Positions 46,075 through 58,707 of a stretch of 64,000 nt of DNA are shown piece by piece. The translations under genes and the position numbers were made by a program. Each line of letters opens with the position of its first letter. The stretch's first letter is position 1. Source of the stretch: Microbispora rosea subsp. aerata (GTDB lineage Bacteria; Actinomycetota; Actinomycetes; Streptosporangiales; Streptosporangiaceae); assembly GCF_014647835.1 (NCBI RefSeq), contig NZ_BMPY01000001.1:124001-188000 (forward strand). Direction: 5' to 3'. A model generated the notes under the pieces. It saw only the letters and a list, made by a program, of their open reading frames with translations, was not told the origin of the DNA and made no database searches.

Positions 46075-49000
46075 ATGCCGACTCACGCATCGCGAACGGC
46101 GCGGGCCGAGAACGGCTCGCGGAGTTCGCTCCGGGTTTTACGCAGGCGGCTGCACCACGTCTTCGAGACGCGGTGCGACCTGACCCCGGCGGCGACGGCG
46201 CTGGAGTGCGGGCGGCTGAGGCTGACGTACGCCGGGCTGGACGCGCGGGCGAACCGGCTCGCGCACCTGCTGCGCGGCATGGGGTTCGGATGCGGGTCCC
46301 GCATCGCGATCCTGCTGCCGAGGTCGGTGAACATGTACGTGGCGCTGCTGGCGGTGGGCAAGGCGGGCGCGGCGTTCGTGCCGATCGACCCGCAGTCGCC
46401 GCCGGACCGGGTCGGCTACATCCTCGGCGACGCCGGCGTCGATCTCGTGCTCACCGGGCGGGAGCACGCGCCGGTCGTCACGGCGCTGGGTCACCGCGCG
46501 CTCGACCTCGACGCCTCCGCCGGCCTCGTCGCCGCCGCACCGGCCACCCGCCTCCTCGACGGCGTGACGGACGACGACCCGGTCGCGTACGTCATGTACA
46601 CCTCCGGGTCGAGCGGCCGGCCGAAGGGCGTCGAGGTGGCGCAGTCGAGCATCTGCAACTTCCTCGACGTGGTCCCAGGGCTGTACGGCGTGCGGCCGCA
46701 CGACCGGGTCTACCAGGGCATGTCGATCTCCTTCGACTTCTCCATCGAGGAGATCTGGCCGACGTGGTCGGCCGGCGCCGCCCTGGTCGCGGGGCCGGCC
46801 GGCGCGCCGCAGTTCGGCGGGGAGCTGGCGGACTTCCTCGACCAGCGGAAGGTGTCATTCCTCTACTGCGTGCCGACCCTGCTCGCGACGATCCCGCGCG
46901 AGCTGCCGTCGCTGCGCGGCATCGTCGTCGGGGGCGAGCCCTGCCCGCCCCGGCTGGTGGAGCGGTGGAGCCGGCCGGGCCGGCGGATGCTCAACACGTA
47001 CGGGCCGACCGAGGCGACCGTCACCGCGACCTGCGCCGAGCTGCGGCCGGGCCGGCCGGTGACGATCGGACGGCCGTTGCCGACCTACATCACGGTGCTG
47101 CTCGACGAGCAGCGCGACCCGGTGCCGGACGGCGAGATCGGCGAGATCTGCATCGGGGGTCCCGGCGTCGCCCGGGGCTACGTCGGCCGCCCCGAGCTGA
47201 CCGCCGACCGCTTCATCGACCATCCGCTGGCGCCTCCCGGCGGCAGGCTGTATCGCACCGGGGACCTCGGCCGCGTCACCCCGAGCGGGGAGATCGAATA
47301 TCTGGGCCGGGCCGACTCCGAGGTGAAGATCCGGGGACATCGGGTGGACCTGGGCGAGATCGAGAACGTGCTGCTTGAGGACCTTGGCGTCGCCGAGGCC
47401 GTGGCCGCTCTCATGCCCGTGCCCGGCGCGGACGGATCCGGCGCCGAGCTGACCGCGTACGTCGTGCCCGGGGCGGGGAGCGGCGACGACCAGACCCTGG
47501 CCGGGCGGCTCCACGAACGCCTGCGCCGCCGGCTGCCGCCGTACATGGTGCCGTCGTTCCTGGACGTCGTGGCCGCGCTGCCGACCATGCCGAGCGGCAA
47601 GGTGGACCGCGGCAGGCTGCCCCCGCCGACCGGCCGCCGCCTGCTGGAGACCGGGCCGGTCACGCCCGCCGAGGGCGAGCTGGAGACGCGCCTGCGCGAG
47701 CTGTGGGCCGGGGCGTTCGGCGTCGATCCCGAGTCGCTGTCGGTCGAGGCGGACTTCTTCACCGACCTCGGCGGTCACTCCCTGCTCGCGGCGCGCGTGG
47801 TGTCGCTCCTGCGCGCCGAGGAGATCGGCGCGGACCTCGCCGTACGCGACCTCTACGCCAACCCGACCGTGCGCCGCCTCGCCGCGCACCTGGCCGGCCG
47901 TACGAGCGCCCCCAGGGCCGCGCCCGCCCGTCCGGCTCCCATGCGGCACGGCCGCCGCCGGATCGCGGCCGCCGGGGCCGCGCAGATCGCCGTCGTCTAC
48001 GCGCTGCTGATCATGGCCACGTCGCCGGTCTCCGTCGCGCTGTACGGCTGGACCAACCCCCGGCCGGGGGATGGCCGCGGGGGAGACGAGGGGTGGCTGC
48101 TGCTGCCCGGAAGCGGCACCGAGCTGCTCGCCTCGCTGGCGCTGGCCGCGATGATCGCCTACGTGTGGGTGCGCTGGCTGCTGCCGGTGATGCTCGCCCG
48201 GCCGCTGTCGGCCGGCATCCGGCCCGGCCGATATCCCCTGTGGGGTGTCACGTACCTGCGGCTGTGGACGCTTCGGCTGCTGCTGTCGCTGTCCCCGCTG
48301 CAGCTGCTGAGCGGCTCCCCCATGATGGGCGCGTACCTGCGGTTGCTCGGCGCGCGGGTCGGGCCGGGGACGGCGATCGCGACGAGCGACGTCGATCTCC
48401 CGGCGTTGCTGCGGATCGGCGCGGGCGCGTCGATCGGATATCGGGCCTCCCTGCACGCCTGGCTGGTGGCGGACGGCCGCGTGCTCATCGCGCCCGTGGA
48501 GGTCGGGCCGCGCGCGTTCGTCGGGAACGGCGCGGTGCTCGGGCCGGGCGCGCGGGTCGCCGCCGACGCCGGGCTCGGCGACCAGTCGGCGCTGATCCAG
48601 GGCGAGACGGTGCCGGAGGGGGCCAGGTGGGCCGGGTCGCCGCCCAGCCCCGTGGAGTCTCTCGGGCCGGACGTCGAGGCCATGCTGCGCGCCCCCGCGC
48701 CCGCCGGGTGGAGGGCACGCCACCTGGCCGCGGCGGCGGCCGGGCTCGTCTGCCTCGAAGGGGCGCTCATCGCCACGATCTTCCCGAGCGTCCTGACCGT
48801 CTGGTGGGCCGTGGCCGCCTGGGGCCTGCCGGCCGGCCTGCCCGCCGTCCTGGTGGCGGGCCCGCTGTTCGTGGTCGTCGTCTGCGCGGCGGTGGCCGCG
48901 GGCAAGCGCCTGATCCTGCCGAAAGCGCCGGTCGGCGTCCATCCGGCGTGCTCCTGGCTCGGCCTGCGCAAATGGGCGGTGGACAAGCTCCTGGAGTCGA

Positions 49001-50100
49001 GCCTGCGGCTGACCAACTCGCTCTACGGCACCCTCTACACCTCCCCGTGGCTGCGGCTGCTCGGCGCGCGGGTCGGGCGGCGTGCCGAGGTGTCCACCGC
49101 CGCGCAGCTCGACCCCGACCTCCTCACGCTGCACGAGGAGAGCTTCGTCGCCGACATGGCCAGCGTCGGCTCCGCCGCCTTCGCCCGCGGGCGGGTCGCC
49201 TTCCTGCCCACCGAGGTGGGCAGGCGCGCGTTCGTCGGCAACGCCGCGGTCATCCCGGCGGGGACGCGGATGGGCCCGGGGTCCCTGGTGGGCGTCAACA
49301 CGGTCCCGCCGCGCGAGGACGTGCCCGACGGCACCTCCTGGCTGGGCTCGCCCGCGATGCACCTGCCCGTACGGCAAGACAGCGGCTCGTTCTCCGAGGA
49401 GGAGACCTTCCGCCCGCCCCGCCGGCTGGTGCTGCACCGCCTGACCGTCGAGTTCTTCCGCGTCACCATCCCCGCGACGCTGTTCGGCGCGGCTTTCTAC
49501 GCCTATCTGCTGGGTGTGCACGCACTCGCCCGCGTCCTGTCCCTGCCCGCGGTGGTGGCCGCGGCGCCGCTCGCGGCCGGCGTCGTATCACTGGGGGTGA
49601 TCGGCTTCTGCGTCGCCGCCAAGCGCTGCCTCATCGGCGTCTACCGGCCGAGGGTGGAGCCGTTGTGGAGCCGTTTCGTCCGGCGCACGGAGTTCGTCAC
49701 CGGGCTGTACGAGGCCGCCGCGGTGCCGGCCGGGGTCGCGATGCTGACCGGCACGCCGTTCCTCGCGCCCGTGCTGCGGTGGTTCGGCGCGCGCGTGGGC
49801 AGGCGCACCTGCATATCGACCACCTACCTGACCGAGTTCGACCTGGTAGAGGTGGGCGACGACGTCGCGATCGGATCGGGGGTGTCGCTGCAGACCCACC
49901 TGTTCGAAGACCGGGTCATGAAGATGTCGGCCGTCACCGTGCGGTCCGGCGCGAGCATCGGCCCCCGCGCCGTGGTGCTCTACGACTCCGTGGTGGACGA
50001 GGACGTGTCGCTCGGCGCTCTGTCGCTGCTGATGAAGGGCGAGCGGCTCACGCCGGGCACGAGCTGGCGGGGCATCCCGGCGCAGGCCGGCCCCGCCTGA
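46075..50100 (+). CDS. Pls/PosA-type membrane NRPS for a homopoly(amino acid)
   Basis: This 1341-residue synthetase has the architecture of epsilon-poly-L-lysine synthetase. First comes an adenylation domain (about 1-500; YTSGSSGRPKGV from Tyr175, NTYGPTEA, YRTGDLG, GKVDR), then a carrier domain with Ser569 in GGHSLLAAR. Six membrane helices follow in three pairs (near 630-705, 885-945, 1125-1190), alternating with three hexapeptide-repeat-like C domains (about 740-880, 970-1105, 1200-1341). In Pls these tandem domains join many copies of one amino acid iteratively. The A4 region reads FDFSIEEIW, so Asp235 (PheA numbering) is present, as needed for an alpha-amino acid. Lysine, diaminobutyrate, diaminopropionate or ornithine are candidates. 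A GATase-like gene follows after 18 bases, then a secreted M1 peptidase. Confidence 0.9.
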   Translation: MPTHASRTARAENGSRSSLRVLRRRLHHVFETRCDLTPAATALECGRLRLTYAGLDARANRLAHLLRGMGFGCGSRIAILLPRSVNMYVALLAVGKAGAAFVPIDPQSPPDRVGYILGDAGVDLVLTGREHAPVVTALGHRALDLDASAGLVAAAPATRLLDGVTDDDPVAYVMYTSGSSGRPKGVEVAQSSICNFLDVVPGLYGVRPHDRVYQGMSISFDFSIEEIWPTWSAGAALVAGPAGAPQFGGELADFLDQRKVSFLYCVPTLLATIPRELPSLRGIVVGGEPCPPRLVERWSRPGRRMLNTYGPTEATVTATCAELRPGRPVTIGRPLPTYITVLLDEQRDPVPDGEIGEICIGGPGVARGYVGRPELTADRFIDHPLAPPGGRLYRTGDLGRVTPSGEIEYLGRADSEVKIRGHRVDLGEIENVLLEDLGVAEAVAALMPVPGADGSGAELTAYVVPGAGSGDDQTLAGRLHERLRRRLPPYMVPSFLDVVAALPTMPSGKVDRGRLPPPTGRRLLETGPVTPAEGELETRLRELWAGAFGVDPESLSVEADFFTDLGGHSLLAARVVSLLRAEEIGADLAVRDLYANPTVRRLAAHLAGRTSAPRAAPARPAPMRHGRRRIAAAGAAQIAVVYALLIMATSPVSVALYGWTNPRPGDGRGGDEGWLLLPGSGTELLASLALAAMIAYVWVRWLLPVMLARPLSAGIRPGRYPLWGVTYLRLWTLRLLLSLSPLQLLSGSPMMGAYLRLLGARVGPGTAIATSDVDLPALLRIGAGASIGYRASLHAWLVADGRVLIAPVEVGPRAFVGNGAVLGPGARVAADAGLGDQSALIQGETVPEGARWAGSPPSPVESLGPDVEAMLRAPAPAGWRARHLAAAAAGLVCLEGALIATIFPSVLTVWWAVAAWGLPAGLPAVLVAGPLFVVVVCAAVAAGKRLILPKAPVGVHPACSWLGLRKWAVDKLLESSLRLTNSLYGTLYTSPWLRLLGARVGRRAEVSTAAQLDPDLLTLHEESFVADMASVGSAAFARGRVAFLPTEVGRRAFVGNAAVIPAGTRMGPGSLVGVNTVPPREDVPDGTSWLGSPAMHLPVRQDSGSFSEEETFRPPRRLVLHRLTVEFFRVTIPATLFGAAFYAYLLGVHALARVLSLPAVVAAAPLAAGVVSLGVIGFCVAAKRCLIGVYRPRVEPLWSRFVRRTEFVTGLYEAAAVPAGVAMLTGTPFLAPVLRWFGARVGRRTCISTTYLTEFDLVEVGDDVAIGSGVSLQTHLFEDRVMKMSAVTVRSGASIGPRAVVLYDSVVDEDVSLGALSLLMKGERLTPGTSWRGIPAQAGPA

Positions 50101-50118
50101 GAGGTGTGCGAGGAACAC

Positions 50119-50844
50119 ATGGGATCAACCGGCGTCCGCAGGGCCATCCGCCGCGTCTTCCGGCCCGGCAAAGCCCCTCCGCCGCGCTCCGGGCGGCCCC
50201 TCGCGCTCGTCTACCGGGGCCCGGCCTCGATCCCGGGCTGCTCGGAGGCGGTCGCCGGGCTGCTGAAGGCCAGCCGCTGGGGCTTCGACGTCCGCTACAC
50301 GGGCCCCCGCGAGGACGTCCCGCTCTCGGCGGAGGCGCTGGCCGGGGCGGCCGTGTACGCCCAGCCGGGCGGCGGGGACCTGGACCGCGGCTACCGGCAT
50401 CTCAAGCGGCACCGCGGCATGCTCCGCGACTACGTCGCCGGAGGCGGCCGCTACCTCGGCTTCTGCCTCGGCGGCTACCTGGCCGGGGCCACCCCGGGGT
50501 TCGCCCTGCTGCCGGGCGACACCGACCAGTACATCGCGACGCCCGGCGCGACCGTGGACGACGAGGACGACACGCTCGTCGACGTGCGCTGGCGCGGGCG
50601 AGACCGGACCCTGTTCTTCCAGGACGGCCCCTGCTTCCTGCTCGACCCGGAAAACGAGGCCACCGTCCTCGCGACCTACCCCAACGGCGCCGTCGCCGCC
50701 CTCGTCGTCCCGTACGGCGCGGGCCGGGTCGCGGTGGTCGGCCCGCATCCCGAGGCGACCGACGACTGGTTCACCGACGCCCGTCTGCCGGTGCGGCAGG
50801 CGCGGGATCTCGGCCTCGACCTGGTGGACGCGGTGATGACGTGA
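50119..50844 (+). CDS. Glutamine-amidotransferase-like (BPL-N) protein
   Basis: The 241-residue protein has a class I amidotransferase-like fold with a nucleophile elbow YLGFCLGGYLAG (Cys at about residue 117). It ends in VVGPHPEATDDW, where His and Glu could complete a triad. It resembles the N-terminal domain found on some biotin ligases, of unknown role. GAGG lies five bases before the ATG. It is almost certainly cotranslated with the synthetase. It could modify the polymer or its monomer, or act on peptide bonds; this is inference. Confidence 0.72.
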   Translation: MGSTGVRRAIRRVFRPGKAPPPRSGRPLALVYRGPASIPGCSEAVAGLLKASRWGFDVRYTGPREDVPLSAEALAGAAVYAQPGGGDLDRGYRHLKRHRGMLRDYVAGGGRYLGFCLGGYLAGATPGFALLPGDTDQYIATPGATVDDEDDTLVDVRWRGRDRTLFFQDGPCFLLDPENEATVLATYPNGAVAALVVPYGAGRVAVVGPHPEATDDWFTDARLPVRQARDLGLDLVDAVMT

Positions 50845-50915
50845 CAGTTGCGACTTATGTGCCTTAAGTGCACTTGACTGAACAAATGGGTGAATTACCG
50901 CTTTTATCCAGAATT

Positions 50916-50928
50916 CCCCATCATGGGG
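50916..50928 (+). promoter_or_regulatory. Palindrome covering the ribosome-binding site of the M1 peptidase
   Basis: CCCCAT-C-ATGGGG is a perfect palindrome whose right arm GGGG is the only Shine-Dalgarno-like sequence before the peptidase ATG, two bases downstream. It could be a protein-binding operator or an mRNA structure limiting translation. A TTGACT hexamer lies at 50874-50879, so the peptidase may have its own promoter. Confidence 0.4.
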
Positions 50929-50930
50929 AC

Positions 50931-52310
50931 ATGGTGCGTAAATTGGCCGCCCTCGCCGCCGGTCTCGTCGCGATCGCCTCCTCGGCCGCTCCGGCCGCCG
51001 CGGAGCCGATCACCTTCGTCCCCGGGTCGGCCGGAGTCGGCGACCCGTACTATCCCCTGCAGGGCAACGGCGGCTACGACGTCGGTCACTACGACCTCCG
51101 CCTGCGGTTCGACCCCGACGGCCACCGGGTGGACGCCACCGCGACGATCACCGCGACCACCGTCCAGAACCTGTCTCGCTTCAACCTCGACTTCTCCGGG
51201 CCGGCGATCAAGAGTGTGACGGTGAACGGCGCCCGGGCCGGCTACCGCCGCGACGGCCAGGAGCTCGTGATCACCCCGGCGAAGGGGCTGAAGGCGGGCG
51301 GCGCCTTCACGGTCACGGTCTCCTACTCCGGCGCGCCGGAGGCGGTCTCGGACGCCACCGGCCGCCAGGGGTGGCTCAAAACCGACGACGGCGCCTTCGT
51401 GGCGTCCCAGCCGGACGGCGCGCGCAGCTGGTTCCCGTCGAACGACACCCCGGCCGACAAGGCCACCTTCTCCTTCCGGGTGTCCGCGCCCGAGGATCTC
51501 ACCGTGATCGCCAACGGCGAGCGTACGGGGGCGGACGGCGTGGACGGCGACGGCTACCGCACGACGCGGTGGGACATGCGCCAGCCGATGGCGCCCTACC
51601 TCGCCACGGTCGCGATCGGCCACTTCGTGGTCAGCCAGGGCACCGTCGACGGCATGCCCAACGTGACCGCCTACGACCCGTCACTGGCGGACGAGTCCGC
51701 GCACCTGCACGACTTCACCGCGAAGGCCGTCGCGTGGGAGACGGGGCTCTTCGGCCCCTACCCGTTCTCCTCCGTGGGCGGCATCGCGGACGGCAACGGC
51801 TCGGTGACCGCGCTGGAGACGCAGGGCCGGCCCGTCTACAGCGGCGGCCCGACCGACAACCTGGAGATCGTGCACGAGCTGGCGCACCAGTGGTTCGGCG
51901 ACAGCGTCGGCGTGCGGAACTGGCGCGACATCTGGCTCAACGAGGGCTTCGCGACGTACGCCGAATGGCTCTACCGGGAGCAGCACGGCGGGCCGTCCGC
52001 ACAGGAGATCTTCGACCGGCATTACCGCAAGGACGGCGCCTTCTGGAACCTGAAGACCGGTGACCCCGGCCAGGCACATATGTTCGACGAGAACGCCGTG
52101 TACATTCGCGGCGCGATGACCGTCCACGCTCTGCGCATGAAGATCGGAGACGGGGTGTTCTTCCCCCTGCTCAAGACCTGGGCGCAGGAGAACAGGCACG
52201 GCACGGCGACCACCGCCGACTTCGTCACCCTGGCGGAGAAGCTCAGCGGGAAGAACTTGGGCTCCTTCTTCCAGTCGTGGCTCTACCAGACCGGAAAGCC
52301 CCGCGTCTGA
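50931..52310 (+). CDS. Secreted M1-family metallopeptidase
   Basis: The 459-residue protein has a signal peptide (MVRKLAALAAGLVAIASSAAPAAA) and the M1 zinc motif HELAHQWFGD (about residues 319-328), with the second Glu in WLNEGFATYAEW. The GAMEN-like motif for the free N-terminus is not clearly seen. It lacks the large C-terminal domain of full M1 aminopeptidases. Epsilon-polylysine producers carry zinc aminopeptidases of this family (Pld) that degrade their own polymer. The position two genes after the Pls-like synthetase supports such a role here. It converges on the GT4 gene. Confidence 0.88.
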   Translation: MVRKLAALAAGLVAIASSAAPAAAEPITFVPGSAGVGDPYYPLQGNGGYDVGHYDLRLRFDPDGHRVDATATITATTVQNLSRFNLDFSGPAIKSVTVNGARAGYRRDGQELVITPAKGLKAGGAFTVTVSYSGAPEAVSDATGRQGWLKTDDGAFVASQPDGARSWFPSNDTPADKATFSFRVSAPEDLTVIANGERTGADGVDGDGYRTTRWDMRQPMAPYLATVAIGHFVVSQGTVDGMPNVTAYDPSLADESAHLHDFTAKAVAWETGLFGPYPFSSVGGIADGNGSVTALETQGRPVYSGGPTDNLEIVHELAHQWFGDSVGVRNWRDIWLNEGFATYAEWLYREQHGGPSAQEIFDRHYRKDGAFWNLKTGDPGQAHMFDENAVYIRGAMTVHALRMKIGDGVFFPLLKTWAQENRHGTATTADFVTLAEKLSGKNLGSFFQSWLYQTGKPRV

Positions 52311-52383
52311 TTTCAGTGCGGGTCCTTTCCCGGGTTCGCCCTCCCGCGCCGGCCGTGACTCCACCGGGTGACCCGGCTCCGCG

Positions 52384-53610
52384 TCAGGGCCGGGCGGCCG
52401 GGCGCGTCCGCAGCACCTCGTCGTACACCCCGTGGACCCGGTGCACGAGCCGGTCCCAGCTCAGGTCTGCGACCCGGCGCCGGGCGTTGGCGGCCATCTC
52501 CTCGGCCTGTGCGGGGTCGTCCAGCAGGCGGCGGATGGCGGCCGCCAGCGGCCCGGGCCGCCCCGGCGGGACGAGCAGCCCGGTGACGCCGTCCTCGACC
52601 AGGTCGGGGATGCCGCCGACCCGGGTGGCGACGATCGGGTTGCCCGAGTGCATGGCCTCGATCAGCACCGTGCCGAGCTCCTCACACCGGGAGGGCAGCA
52701 CGAGCGGGTCGCCGCCGCCGAGCACGCCGGGGATCTGCTCGTGCGGGACGAAGCCGCGCAGGTGGACCCGCGCGGCCACGCCCAGCCGCTCCGCGAGCTC
52801 CCGCAGCCGCCCGGCGCGCGGCCCGTCCCCCACCACCAGGAGATCCACCGGCGGGTCGCCGAGCAGCGCCAGCGCCCGCAGCAGGACGTCCACGCCCTTG
52901 TGCTCGTGCAGGCGGCCCACGTACAGCACACGCGGCGCGGGCACGCCGTCGAGCGGCACCCCCGGGCGGGCCGGGCGGGTGAACACCGGAGCTATCCCGG
53001 AGGGGATCACGTGGACGCGGCCGGCCGGGACGCCGCCGCCGGTGAGGATGTCCCGCATCCGCGGGGTGAGCGCGATCACCGCGTCGGCGCGGGCCGCGCC
53101 CCGCCGTTCGAGCGCCCCGCCGAGGCGCCGCAGCAGCAGCGCCCGCGGCGTACGGCCGTGCACCGTGTGACCGGGACTGCAGTGAATGGTGAGGACGAAC
53201 GGCACGCCGGCGTGGCCGGCCGCCCGCAGGGCCAGCGGCACGACGGCCAGGTCCTCCCCCAGGTGGGCGTGGACCAGGTCGGCCCCCTCGGCGAGCCGGG
53301 GCAGCAGCGGCCAGGCCGTCGCCGCGTACAACTGCCGGCCCGTCGTGACCGGCAGCCCCAGCCGCACCACCCGCCCGTGCCGGCCGAAGTCCTCCGTACG
53401 CGGGGCGGTGGGCGGGCGGGTGGTGACGATCGTCTGCCGCACGCCGAGCCGGTCGAGCGCCTCGCTCAGCCGCGCGCAGTGGTTCTGCATGCCGCCGACG
53501 GGGTCGAACCGCACGCCCCTGCCGTACAGGGCGGTCACGGGCGCGGCGAAGACGGAGCACAGGCGCAGTACGTGCACGCTGCGGATGTACCCGCGCGCCG
53601 TGATCGACAC
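52384..53610 (-). CDS. GT4-family glycosyltransferase
   Basis: The 408-residue GT-B enzyme has the N-terminal GGMQNHCARL region and the C-terminal nucleotide-sugar site (VLYVGRLHEHKGVDVLLRALALL, then PSRCEELGTVLIEAMHSGNPIVAT with the EX7E pattern). It should retain anomeric configuration and transfer a hexose from a nucleotide sugar to a lipid, glycan or small molecule. The GTG used has no clear ribosome-binding site; a GTG eleven codons on (before HVLRLCSVF) is an equally typical start. Confidence 0.85.
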   Translation of the reverse strand: MSITARGYIRSVHVLRLCSVFAAPVTALYGRGVRFDPVGGMQNHCARLSEALDRLGVRQTIVTTRPPTAPRTEDFGRHGRVVRLGLPVTTGRQLYAATAWPLLPRLAEGADLVHAHLGEDLAVVPLALRAAGHAGVPFVLTIHCSPGHTVHGRTPRALLLRRLGGALERRGAARADAVIALTPRMRDILTGGGVPAGRVHVIPSGIAPVFTRPARPGVPLDGVPAPRVLYVGRLHEHKGVDVLLRALALLGDPPVDLLVVGDGPRAGRLRELAERLGVAARVHLRGFVPHEQIPGVLGGGDPLVLPSRCEELGTVLIEAMHSGNPIVATRVGGIPDLVEDGVTGLLVPPGRPGPLAAAIRRLLDDPAQAEEMAANARRRVADLSWDRLVHRVHGVYDEVLRTRPAARP

Positions 53611-53765
53611 TGGCGGATCGCCGCCGGGGCGTGGCGTTCCCGACGCCGGGTGGCGTCGCAGGCCGGCGTGCGCGCTCCGCCCGCGGTCGCGGTGACGAGG
53701 GCCGATGCGTTTCGCGGCGGTTTATATGCTGGTTTTTCCTGGTCCTACGGCGATGACGGGGATGA

Positions 53766-58064
<4,299 letters not shown>

Positions 58065-58707
58065 GCCGGCCCGCCACGCTTCACGATCAACGGCCCCGCA
58101 GCCATTTCGGAGCCCACCGTCTCCACCCTCCCGACGACGCCCGGGCATGCGCCTTCCACGCGCAAGAGCCGCCCCGGCGCGCGGGCAGATCCGGTCCCTG
58201 TACGCAAAGATCCACCCCGGCGCTTGGGCGGCCCCTTTACGCTCGGGCGGGACCGCTTGAGTGGCGCGTGAGCACCCGCCGATCCCACTCCATGAGAGAT
58301 CAGACCTGTGATCGTTCACAGAACGGTGCGGCGGGGCGGGACTGAAAGTTTCAGTGATCAACGAGTCGCGCCGCCGCGCAGGTGGGGCGTGGAAAGACGG
58401 CCCGCCCCAGCTTCTACCAGCCGGAGATCCACTCGGCCGTACGTGTCGGATGATTGCGTTCACATTGACGAACTGGGGTGGATTGACCACACCGCCAGTT
58501 TCGCGTTGTGATGGCGCATCCCAGCGCACTCCGCCCCGCCTGTCCCGGTGTGGAGTGTCGCGTCACGCGCCGGGTCCGGCCCGACCCCACCGGAGGTCCC
58601 GCTTCGGAGAACCCCGATCACCGATCAGACGGCCGGCGCCGCGCGTTTCCCGCACCGTCGTCACGGCTCTGCCGGCGCTCACATCGGCACCCCCCTCTGG
58701 AGTTCTC
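58065..58707 (+). promoter_or_regulatory. Long upstream region of the pectin lyase gene with a palindromic site
   Basis: No gene is supportable in these 640 bases. ACTGAAA-G-TTTCAGT (58341-58355) is a perfect 7-1-7 palindrome of the GAAAnTTTC kind often found before secreted polysaccharidase genes in actinomycetes. It lies about 350 bases before the lyase start, so the leader may be long, or the true promoter may be close to it. Confidence 0.45.

Noticed and set aside
46855..49521. An 888-codon open frame antisense to the Pls-like gene
   Set aside because: It mirrors the third-position GC bias of the real gene, is Arg/Gly/Gln-rich without domains, and has no start signals. Similar long antisense frames over the condensation gene, the kinase and the M48 gene were rejected for the same reason.
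52364..52376. CCGGGT-G-ACCCGG between the M1 peptidase and GT4 genes considered as terminator
   Set aside because: The one-base loop cannot form a proper hairpin and the stem is short, so I did not list it.
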